This document shows, one piece after another, positions 36,250-44,900 of a stretch of DNA of 64,000 nucleotides. The stretch lies in NCBI GenBank assembly GCA_016720545.1, contig JADKKK010000002.1, positions 496,001-560,000 on the forward strand, given 5' to 3'. Source of the DNA: Myxococcales bacterium. Its GTDB lineage: Bacteria > Myxococcota_A > Polyangia > Polyangiales > Polyangiaceae. The position numbers and the translations under genes are program-made. Positions within the stretch are counted from its first letter, which is position 1; each line of letters starts with the position of its first letter. The notes under the pieces were generated by a model. The model ran no database searches and was not told the origin of the DNA. It saw nothing but the letters and a program-made list of their open reading frames with translations.

Positions 36250-39051
36250 TTGCGACGCTATTTTCACGTCCTTGGCCACGAGCGAGCCGCCCGCGCGGTG
36301 CCCCACGAGGCGTTCTCCTCCGACGGGGACCTCCTCGTCGTCGACGCGTACGCCGCGCACGCGCTCGCGACGGGCACGCCGGCGACCCCCGCCGAGGTGA
36401 CCGCGCTCGCCCTCCTCCACGAGCTGCTCCACGTCGTCATTAGCCGCCACGCCGCCGCGCGTGACGCGATGATCGCGCACGTCCTCGGCGCCTGTCCGGA
36501 GGAGACCCGCGCGGCGGCGGAGGCCTACGTCGCCGCGTTCCCCCCGCCCGAGGTGTTCTCGGGCGCCCGCACGGTCCTCGAGTTCCTCGACGACCGCGGG
36601 CTCGCGTGGGCCTGCGAAGAGCTGCTCCTCCTGTGGGTGTCCGCGCAGAACCCGGCCTACGCTTCGGTGGAGGTGCTCGCGTCGCCAGCGGCGCTGCCAC
36701 CCGCCTTCCAGGTGTTCGCCGCGCACGCGAGGGCCGCCTTCGACCAGGCGCCGAGCACGCTCGGCCCGCGCGAGTCGCTGCTCGACAGCCTGCTCGGGCC
36801 CGCTCGCAGCGGCGGCACGGTCTTCGAGCAGCTCGCGTGGCTCGAGGCGCGCTGGGGGCTCTTCCTCACCGAGACGGGGCGCATGCGGCGCGTGCTGTTC
36901 GGCCAAGACCTCGGCCGCGAGGAGGCCCGGGCCCTCTCGCTCCGCGCCGCCGCCGGGCGCGCGACGCACGACGCGCACCACGACGGCGGGAACGAGGTCG
37001 GCCTCGGCGGGCACGACGGCGCCGCCCGGTTCACGCCGGATCGCGCGTGGATGCCCGAGACCGTCGTGGTCGCGAAGAACGCGCTCGTGTGGCTCGCGCA
37101 GCTCACCGCGCGCCACGGCCGCACGATCGAGACGCTGGCCGACATTCCCGACGAGGCGCTGAGCGATCTCGCGGAGCACGGAGTCACCACCCTGTGGCTC
37201 ATCGGCCTGTGGGAGCGCAGCGACGCCTCGCGCGCCATCAAGGTGGCACGCGGCGACCTGGAGGCGGCGGCCTCGCCCTACGCGATCTTCGACTACCGGA
37301 TCGCCGAGTCGCTGGGGGGCACCCCGGCGCTCGACGCGCTCCGCGAGCGCGCGGGCCGGCACGGGCTCCGGCTCGGCGCCGACATGGTCCCGAACCACAT
37401 GGGCGTCACCTCGCGGTGGGTCCTCGACCACCCGGAGCGGTTCCTCTCGGTTTCGCGGCCCCCGTTCCCCACGTACCGCTTCGACGGCCCCGAGCTGTCG
37501 CCCCACCCGCGCGTCTCGATCCGGCTCGAGCGCGGCTACGACGACCGCACCGACGCGGCCGTCGTCTTCGAGCGACGCGATCTCGGCACGGGCGAGGCGA
37601 CCTACATTTACCACGGCAACGACGGCACCGGCCTGCCGTGGAACGACACCGCGCAGCTCGACTACTCGAAGGCCGCGGTGCGAGAGGCCGTGATCGAGTG
37701 TATCATGCACGTATGTCGCATGTTCCCCGTCGTGCGCTTCGACGCGGCGATGACCCTCGCCAAGCGCCACGTGCAGCGCCTGTGGTTCCCTCGACCGGGA
37801 TCCGGCGGCGACGTCCCCTCGCGCGCCGAGCATGCCCTCACCGACGGCGAGTTCGACCGGCTCTGCCCGAGCGAGTTCTGGCGCGACGTCGTCGATCGCG
37901 TCACGCGCGAGCTGCCCGACACGCTCCTCGTGGCCGAGGCCTTCTGGATGATGGAGGGCACGTTCGTTCGCGATTTTGGTATGCACCGCGTGTACGACTC
38001 GGCCTTCATGCACATGCTCCGGAGCGAGCAGAACGCTTCGTTCTTCGCCATGCTGGCCGATGCCCTTGCCCACGAGCCGGAGGTGCTCGGGCGCTTCGTG
38101 CACTTCCTCTCGAACCCTGACGAGGAGCCGGCGCGGATCGCGTTCGGCGCCGGTGACAAGTACTTCGGGGCGTGTGCGATGATGTGCACGTTGCCCGGCC
38201 TGCCGCTCTTCTCGCACGGGCAGCTCGAGGGCCTGACCGAGAAGTATGGCATGGAATTTCAAGCCCCGCGTTGGGACGAGGCGATCGACGAGGCCGTCGT
38301 CGCGCGCCACCGCGCGGCGATCGCGCCGCTCCTCCGATTTCGCGCCCTCTTCGCGGGCGTCGAGAGCTTCGAGCTCTTCGCGGTCACACACGAAGACGGC
38401 GGCGTGGCGCACGACGTGTTTGCGTATGCGAACGAGCGCGACGGGCGCCGAGCGCTCTTCGTGTTCCAGAACGCGCCCCGGGAGGTCCGCGTGCGGATCG
38501 GCCGCACCGTGCCCAAGTCGCGGGGGAGCGCCGGTCGCACCTCACGGTCGCTCTCGGAGGTCTTTGGCCTGCGCTCGATCGGCGACCAAGACCTCTTCGC
38601 GGTCTCGCTCACCTCCGCAGACCGGGTGAAGGCGGGGCGGCTCCACGAGGGGGCGCTCACCCTGGCCCTCGGTCCCTACGGCCATCGGGTGCTCGTCGAG
38701 CTGGGGGAGCACGACGCGGCCGCCGCACACGACGCGGCCGCCGCACACGACGCGCCGGACCTCACGGTCTCAGCGCCGGCTACGAGCCCCGAGGCCGAAG
38801 ACCGCGCGCCGGCGCGCCCGCTCGAGCCGCTCGGCGATCTCGCTCGCCTCTGCGGCGTTGGGGAGATGGAACTGGCGCTCGCCGCCGTCCTGCTCGCGCA
38901 CGACGAGGACGCCGCGGTCTTGCGCGATGGAGGCGATGTCGCTCCACGCGAGCGCGACCTGGCCTCGATCGTCGTGGAAGACCAGTCCGTCCTCGCGGAC
39001 GCCGAGGTGCGCGTTCTCGAGGAGCGCCGTCACCAGCGCGCCGAGCCCTAG
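36250..39051 (+). CDS. GH13 alpha-amylase-family enzyme with N-terminal extension; 3' end overlaps an antisense gene
   Basis: 933 residues from TTG 36250 (GAGG about 7 bp upstream). Residues about 1-260 are a helical extension with HELLH near residue 57. The GH13 barrel follows: motif I GADMVPNHMG, nucleophile Asp in VVRFDAAM, acid Glu in LLVAEAFWMM, and motif IV FLSNPDEE, where the usual NHD is NPD. A C-terminal beta domain (ALFVFQNAPREVRVRIG) ends near residue 820 at HRVLVELGEHD. Beyond that the frame runs through two 18-bp repeats (HDAAAA units) and about 280 bp antisense to the next gene, so the last 95 residues are probably not a folded domain. The substrate is probably an alpha-glucan; specificity is not readable. 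Confidence 0.8.
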   Translation: MRRYFHVLGHERAARAVPHEAFSSDGDLLVVDAYAAHALATGTPATPAEVTALALLHELLHVVISRHAAARDAMIAHVLGACPEETRAAAEAYVAAFPPPEVFSGARTVLEFLDDRGLAWACEELLLLWVSAQNPAYASVEVLASPAALPPAFQVFAAHARAAFDQAPSTLGPRESLLDSLLGPARSGGTVFEQLAWLEARWGLFLTETGRMRRVLFGQDLGREEARALSLRAAAGRATHDAHHDGGNEVGLGGHDGAARFTPDRAWMPETVVVAKNALVWLAQLTARHGRTIETLADIPDEALSDLAEHGVTTLWLIGLWERSDASRAIKVARGDLEAAASPYAIFDYRIAESLGGTPALDALRERAGRHGLRLGADMVPNHMGVTSRWVLDHPERFLSVSRPPFPTYRFDGPELSPHPRVSIRLERGYDDRTDAAVVFERRDLGTGEATYIYHGNDGTGLPWNDTAQLDYSKAAVREAVIECIMHVCRMFPVVRFDAAMTLAKRHVQRLWFPRPGSGGDVPSRAEHALTDGEFDRLCPSEFWRDVVDRVTRELPDTLLVAEAFWMMEGTFVRDFGMHRVYDSAFMHMLRSEQNASFFAMLADALAHEPEVLGRFVHFLSNPDEEPARIAFGAGDKYFGACAMMCTLPGLPLFSHGQLEGLTEKYGMEFQAPRWDEAIDEAVVARHRAAIAPLLRFRALFAGVESFELFAVTHEDGGVAHDVFAYANERDGRRALFVFQNAPREVRVRIGRTVPKSRGSAGRTSRSLSEVFGLRSIGDQDLFAVSLTSADRVKAGRLHEGALTLALGPYGHRVLVELGEHDAAAAHDAAAAHDAPDLTVSAPATSPEAEDRAPARPLEPLGDLARLCGVGEMELALAAVLLAHDEDAAVLRDGGDVAPRERDLASIVVEDQSVLADAEVRVLEERRHQRAEP

Positions 39052-39285
39052 GACCACCGCGGCGAGCAGCACGACGCACCCGGCGAGCGCGGCGAGGCGG
39101 GCCGCGTCGGCCTCGAGCCGCGGGAGGCAGAGGAGCGACGCCAGCGCGCACGCGGAGACGGCGCCAAAGCTCAGCGCCAGTAACCACGGGGCGCGCAGGC
39201 CTGATCCCGCGCCGCGATCGGGCCGCACGCGGACATAGTCGAAGCCTGGGGTGGGCCGCTCTTCGCAGGGGGACCAGCTCGCCAC
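38770..39285 (-). CDS. PH-like (YcxB/bPH-type) small membrane protein
   Basis: 171 residues from GTG 39285, with GAGAGG upstream. Two membrane helices (PWLLALSFGAVSACALASLL and LAALAGCVVLLAAVVLGLGALV) are followed by GVREDGLVFHDDRGQVALAWSDIASI, the start of a bacterial PH-like domain, and then VLVVREQDGGERQFHLPNAAEASEIAERL. It sits 9 bp after the lipoprotein gene at 39295, so the two form a unit. Its last 282 bp overlap the GH13 reading frame on the other strand; codon pattern and domain support this gene over the antisense frame. Confidence 0.75.
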   Translation of the reverse strand: MASWSPCEERPTPGFDYVRVRPDRGAGSGLRAPWLLALSFGAVSACALASLLCLPRLEADAARLAALAGCVVLLAAVVLGLGALVTALLENAHLGVREDGLVFHDDRGQVALAWSDIASIAQDRGVLVVREQDGGERQFHLPNAAEASEIAERLERARRRAVFGLGARSRR

Positions 39286-39294
39286 GCGCGCCTC

Positions 39295-39882
39295 TCAGCG
39301 CATGGCGGGCGGCCCATAGTTGCGCGGCGCCGCCCAGTCGCCGCCCACGCGGGGCACGCTCGAGGGCGCCTGCGGCTGGGGCAGCGGCGACGCGCCGGGC
39401 GACGTGCCGAAGTTGCGAGATCCCGTGTAGCCGCCCGCGGTGCCGTACGGGCTGAGGCCGGCGCCATAGTAGCCGCGCCCATAGCCGCCGCCGGTGCTCA
39501 CCACGGTCTGCTGGGTCTGGCTGATGTTGTTGTTCACGATCACGGTGACGCCGCCGCTCCCCGGCGCCGCGGCTGCCGTGGGCCTCGCGTAGACGGACTC
39601 GTCTGCGCCGAGGCGGAGGGTGCGGCTCAGCCTTGGTTTCGAGGCGCCCTGCTCCTCCCCGCGGAGGCTCAGCTCTTCTTGCGTGGGCGCGTCGAAGGCG
39701 GGGATCGGCGCGTCCGACCGCGCGACCGAGCGCGGCGGATCGGTCGTGCCGGACGGGAAGCGAGCCTCCTCCGCGCGCGAGCAACCCGTGATCGAGACGA
39801 TCGCGACGGCCATCGAGGCGATGGATGCGAGCCACGTGACCGGGGTGAGCCCGCGGGCGAGCGAAAGGCGTTCGGTGTGCAT
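39295..39882 (-). CDS. Predicted lipoprotein, Gly/Tyr/Pro-rich C-terminus
   Basis: 195 residues with a lipoprotein signal reaching SITGC (Cys34). The middle is Ser/Arg/Ala-rich with VTVIVNNNISQTQQTVVSTGG, and the C-terminal third is GGYGRGYYGAGLSPYGTAGGYTGSRNFG, a low-complexity surface-type sequence. No family was recognised. Confidence 0.7.
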   Translation of the reverse strand: MHTERLSLARGLTPVTWLASIASMAVAIVSITGCSRAEEARFPSGTTDPPRSVARSDAPIPAFDAPTQEELSLRGEEQGASKPRLSRTLRLGADESVYARPTAAAAPGSGGVTVIVNNNISQTQQTVVSTGGGYGRGYYGAGLSPYGTAGGYTGSRNFGTSPGASPLPQPQAPSSVPRVGGDWAAPRNYGPPAMR

Positions 39883-39962
39883 GCCACGCAGAGTGTGCTT
39901 CGTCTCGGTCCGGTCGGCTACCGCTTTCTCGTGCTCCCGCCTGCTCCTCGGCCGCGCGGTCT

Positions 39963-40349
39963 CTACCCGAGGCGCCCGGCGTGCAGCGCCTTGACGATGT
40001 CGAGGGCGGTGATGATGCCCACGACCGAGCCCGAGTCGCTGACCACCACGACCCGGTGGACGCCGTCCTCCGCGAACCGGCGGATCGCGACCTTCACGTC
40101 GTCGTCGGGCGCCACCGTGATGACCCGCCTCGACATCGTGCGGCCGACCAGGTCGTTCAGGTTGATCTCGCCGTCCGAGAGGTCGTCGACGATGTCGGAT
40201 TTCGAGAAGACCCCGACGAGGCGATCGGCCTCGATCACCGGAGCGCCGCTCACCCCGAGGGTCGCCAACGTCTGCGTGGCCTCGCCCAGGGTCGAGTCAG
40301 GGGACAGCGTGAGCACGCTCTCGGACATCAACTCGGCGACCTTCAGCAT
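39963..40349 (-). CDS. Two-CBS-domain protein
   Basis: 128 residues from ATG 40349 (GTG 40385 would add 12). Two CBS units in tandem: VAELMSESVLTLSPDSTLGEA to GAPVIEADRLVGVFSKSDIV, and VGRTMSRRVITVAPDDDVKVA to HRVVVVSDSGSVVGIITALDIV. Such stand-alone CBS pairs bind adenosyl nucleotides and gate partner proteins. No partner is obvious next to it. Cytoplasmic. Confidence 0.88.
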   Translation of the reverse strand: MLKVAELMSESVLTLSPDSTLGEATQTLATLGVSGAPVIEADRLVGVFSKSDIVDDLSDGEINLNDLVGRTMSRRVITVAPDDDVKVAIRRFAEDGVHRVVVVSDSGSVVGIITALDIVKALHAGRLG

Positions 40350-40504
40350 GGGCGAATCATCGCGCCTCGCGGGCTCATCGTCCACTCATCGTCCGCCGGG
40401 CCGGCAACGCGCGGTCCCTGAGGTCGCTTGGGGCTTGATTCTCTTCGTGATTCCGCCTTGGCGTCACGGTGAGGGTGGGCATCCGGACGGGCCACCGGTC
40501 GCCG

Positions 40505-41935
40505 TCAAGGCGCGGGGGGGCCGCCTCCGGGCGCGCCCTCCCGCCGCCGGCGCGCGCGAGAGGCCCGCGAGAAGAGAAAATAGAAGGGCAGCCCTGCGAG
40601 CAGGATCCCGAGACCGATCGCGCACTCCTGGGGACGACCGCGCACGAGCGAGGCCGCGATGGCCACGTTCGCCCCGACGTAGAGGAGCGGGATCACGGGA
40701 TAGCCCCAGGCCTTGTAGGGCCTTGGAAGCAAGGGCTTTCTCACGCGCAGCATGTACAGCGCGAGCGTGTCGGCGATGGTGGCGAGCACGATCGCGAACG
40801 TGGTGTAGTCGAGCACCCGGAGGAAGCTCCGGAGCCCAAACACGAGCACGAGCGCGGTCGCCCCTTGCACGGCGATCGCCACACGGGGGGCGCCCGAGGG
40901 TGCGTGCACGCGGCCGGCCTGGCGGAACATCAGCCCATCGCGCGCCATCGCGTACGCGATGCGTGGGCCCACCAGGGTGTTCGCGTTCAGCGCGCCGAGC
41001 ACCGAGCACAGAATGAGCACCGACAGGAACGTCCCGCCCCGCTCGCCGAACAGCGCGAGCGCCGTCGCGCGTCCGACCGCGTTCTCGCCCGCGAGCCGCG
41101 TCATGGGCAGCGTGGTCGCGTACGTCGCGTTGATGAGCAGGTAGATCACCGTGCAGACGCCGAGGCCGAGGAACAGCGAGCGCGGGAGCGTTCGCTCCAC
41201 GTCCCGGATTTCGCTCGCCACGTACACCGAGGCGTTCCAGCCGAGGTAGGTGAAGAGCACCGGCGAGAGCGCCACGCCGAACGAGAGCGTGGGCGCTTCG
41301 GTGGAGGCGGCCGGCGGCGCTGCGGCGACCGCCGCGTGCCCGAGCACGAGGGGACCCGCGATCACGAGGCCCGCGAGCGCGAGCACCTTGATCACCGCCG
41401 TGACGTTGTTCACCGTCGCGCCCGCGCGGACACCGAGCGCGTTCACGGCCGACGTGAGCACCACGACCCCGCCGGCGAGCGCGTGCTTCGCGTAGGGGTG
41501 GATCGCCACGAGCCCCGCGACGCCGTTCGCGAAGCCGATGGCGAGGGTGGCTACCGTCCCCGCGTAGATCACGAAGAACGAGAGCCACCCGACGAGGAAC
41601 CCCGCGAGGGGGTGATACGCCTCGCGCAGATACACGTAGTCGCCGCCCGCCTTCGGGAACATGGCGCCGAGCTCGGCGTTGGCCAGCGCCCCGGCGAGCG
41701 ACAGGAGGCCGCCGACGAGCCACGCGGCGAAGAACCAGCCGCGGCTCGGCAGGGCCTGGGCCACGGCGCCGGGCGTGAAGAAGATGCCGACGCCGATGAC
41801 CGAAGACACGACGAGCATCGTCGCGTCGAGGAGCCCGAGGGAGCGTTTCAGCTCCCCCCGCGCCTCCCCCCGCGCCTCGCCCCTCCCCGCGCCATGCGCC
41901 TCGGCGTCGCCGGGGTCGACGCCGAGCTCGCTCAA
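40505..41935 (-). CDS. APC-superfamily amino acid permease
   Basis: 476 residues with about 12 membrane helices. The start of the transport core is LKRSLGLLDATMLVVSSVIGVGIFFTPG, with the unwound GIGIF-type motif of helix 1 as GVGIFF; later segments include FPKAGGDYVYLREAYHPLAGFLVGW and RPYKAWGYPVIPLLYVG, typical of the LAT/APC branch. The start is taken as TTG 41935, which overlaps the kinase-TPR stop by TTGA; there is no ATG or GTG before the first helix that fits better. The substrate class is amino acids; the exact one is unknown. Coupling to the kinase gene suggests co-expression. Confidence 0.85.
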   Translation of the reverse strand: MSELGVDPGDAEAHGAGRGEARGEARGELKRSLGLLDATMLVVSSVIGVGIFFTPGAVAQALPSRGWFFAAWLVGGLLSLAGALANAELGAMFPKAGGDYVYLREAYHPLAGFLVGWLSFFVIYAGTVATLAIGFANGVAGLVAIHPYAKHALAGGVVVLTSAVNALGVRAGATVNNVTAVIKVLALAGLVIAGPLVLGHAAVAAAPPAASTEAPTLSFGVALSPVLFTYLGWNASVYVASEIRDVERTLPRSLFLGLGVCTVIYLLINATYATTLPMTRLAGENAVGRATALALFGERGGTFLSVLILCSVLGALNANTLVGPRIAYAMARDGLMFRQAGRVHAPSGAPRVAIAVQGATALVLVFGLRSFLRVLDYTTFAIVLATIADTLALYMLRVRKPLLPRPYKAWGYPVIPLLYVGANVAIAASLVRGRPQECAIGLGILLAGLPFYFLFSRASRARRRREGAPGGGPPAP

Positions 41936-44900
41936 GAGTCGATCGCGATCGACAGCCTCTGACGGAGCGCGAAGTAGTCCTCGGAGGTGCTGAAGAGCAC
42001 GAGCTCCTTCATGCGCTCCTTCACCGGCACGCTCGCGCCCTCTTCGTTCATGCGCAGGGTCTCCGCGCTGACCTGCAGGTCGTGCGCGAGCAGGAACCCC
42101 GCGCGGTCGGCGGTGTAGTCGACGGCGGCGACCCAGCGCTTCAGGTCGAGCGCGCCGCCCGCCTGCAGTAGCTTCGAGACGACGCTGCCGAGGACGTCGC
42201 GCTGGGCGCCGTGGAAGTCCTGGTTGATCGCGGCGAGGCACTCCTCGACCTGCGCCTGGAGGTCGGGGGTGACCGGGAACTGCGGCACGACGAGCTTGAT
42301 CGCGGCGAAGAGCCAGGCCTTCAGGCCCGTGCCGGTCGGCACGAGCTGACGGACGTAGAAGCCGGCGCGGAGGTACGTGAGGTGGCGCCCCGCGAGGAAC
42401 GCGAGCACCTGCGTGGGTGCGTTCAGCTCGAAGGCGGCGCGACCGAGCAGCACGGCCGGGGTCTGCGCGTGTACGAAGCCTAACGTGCTGGGATCATTGG
42501 GGTTCTGGAAGACCGTGGCGGGCGCGAGTCCGAGCACCCCCTGCACGTAGAACAGCGTCTGCGAGATGGGGTACGGGTGCAGCGACGTGTCGATCGCGTA
42601 GCGCGGATCGTAGCCGAGCGCCTCGAGGGTCTGGGTCCGCGCGCGGATGATGGTCGGCTGGATGAGCGTGAAGATGCGCGTGAGCAGCGGGTCGAGGTCG
42701 CCGTGGGTGAGGTGCCCCCAGTCGTCCTCACCGAGCGCCGCCTGCGCGGCGGCCGCGTTCTCGGCGCGGTGCTTCTTGAAGAAGCGCTCCTCGTCGGGCT
42801 CGGCGAGCTTGAGCACCGCGAGCGCCTGGCAGAGGCACCACGCGGGGTCGGGCTTCTTCGAGTCGGTGAAGAGCTTCCGCAGGAGCTTGTAACTCTCGAC
42901 CCGGTAGGGGTTCTTCCTGAGGATTTGCGACTGCGCGCGCACGGCCTTGTCGAGGTACTGCGCGGGATCCGACGCGTAGAGCTCGGCGAGGCGCTCGCCG
43001 CGGGTCTTGTCGTCCGGATCGAACGCTTGCGCCGCTTCGAAGGCGTCGATCGCCAGCTCGGGCTCGTTCAGGTGCTCGTGGTAGAGGCGCCCCAACTCGT
43101 CAAGGATCCTGACGATCGCGCCGCGGTCGGCGGCGTCCTTCGCCGCGTCGAGCTGCGACTTGAGCATGCGCTCCACGTGCACGTGGTCGCCCTTCTCGCG
43201 GTAGAGCTCGACGAGCTCCTCCGCCGCCTTGGCGACGCCCGGGTCGAACTTGAGCGCTCGCTCGAAGAACTCGATGGCTTGATCGAGGTTCTTGACCTGT
43301 CGCCGCGCGATGGTGGCCGCGGTGTGCATGTACTTCGCGCGCTGCTTGGCGTCGTCGACGAAGTCGGCGAGGCGCGTGACGACGTCGATGAGCTTCTCCC
43401 AGTTCTGCTCCTCGGAGTAGAGCTGCATGAGCTTGGTGAGGAGCTTGCGGTCGTCGGGCCGCTCCTCGAGGGCCGCGACGTAGTTCTTCTGTGCGGAGCC
43501 GCGGTCCTGGAGCTTCTGGAACTGGATGTCGCCGATCTCGAGGAGGAGGTCGAAGCGCTCGGTGCCGAGGGCCACCTCGACGCGGCGCCTGCGCACGGCC
43601 ACGGCCTCGGTCCAGTTCTCCTGAGCGTCGAACAGCTTCGCGAGCGCGCGCGAGGGGCGCGGGTTCGAGGGGTCGAGGTCTGCGGCCTCGCGGAGCGGCG
43701 CCTCGGCGGCCGTGAGATCGCCGCTGCGACGGGCGCTCTCGCCTAGGTGATAGAGCGCCTCGGCCCGCTCGGTGCCCACGAGCTTGTGCCCGTAGCGCGA
43801 GAGCAGATCCTCGTGCATCTGGTAGGCCGACTGCGGATCGCCGTACTCGAACAGCGCGGTCGCGGCGCGCGACAGCGGCTCGACCTCGCCTTGCGCCTGC
43901 GCCTTCAACGCCTCGATGGCCGAGAGGAGCCGCGGGTTCGTCATGGAGGGCGGCGCCACCGACTTGATCGACGACAGGCTGCCGGCCTCGCCCGTAGCAG
44001 GCGGCGGGATCGACGGGCGCGACGCCTGCGCGGGGCGGTTGGTCTTGCCGAACGCCTCGATGAAGCGCACGAGGACGCGCACCGCCTCCTCGCGCGAGAG
44101 CACCTGGGTGCGGGTGACGAGCGACTCGTAGAGCTTCGAGGCCTCGAGCATGCGATCGCCGTCGAAGGCGAGGTCGCCGAGCACGAGGAGCGCCTCGGCG
44201 TTGGAGCCGTCGAGCTCGACGGCCTTCTTCGCGGCGGCGCTGGCGTCGTCCTTGCCGCGAGGCCCCTGGCTCATGAGCACCTTCGCGAGCTCGGAGTGGA
44301 GCCGCGCCTTCGCGAGGTTGCCCTCGGCGAACTGGAGCTCCTTCTCGATGAGGTCGACCACGCTCTTCGTGTCGCCGCGCTCGGTGTACGCCTTGCGCAG
44401 GTTCGACGCGGCGCCCGCGTCCTTTGGGTTCGCCTGGAGGGCGAGCTTGTAGCGCTCGATGGCGCCGTCCTTGTCGCCTCGGGCCTCGAGCAGCCTGCCC
44501 GCGCGCATCCACTGCTCGGCCCGCGCTTCGGGGGTGTCTGCCTTGATGGCGAGGGTCTCGATCGCGCTGAGCGCCGCGTGCGCGTCGCCCGACAGTTCGC
44601 GCAGGTGCGCGATCGCCTCGAGCGCGCCAGCGTGGTCCGGCTTGAGCGCCAGCGCGGCCTCGTAGACCTTCGTGGCGCGCTCGGGCGAGCCCACCTGCTC
44701 GGCCAGCGTCCGCGCCTTCGCGACGAGGATCTCGACCTTGCGCGCCTGGTCGGTCGTGCTCGCGGCGTGCTTCTCGTAGATGCCGACCACGCGCTCCCAC
44801 TTGTCGAGCGCGCGGTAGTGCCGGGCGAGCGCCGTGAGTGCGCCGTCGTTCGTCCCGTCGATGAGGAGGATGTCCTCGAGGCACTCGGCCGCCTTCGCGT

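Noticed and set aside
36223..38412. A 729-codon minus-strand frame
   Set aside because: Antisense to the GH13 gene, with typical shadow composition and no motif.
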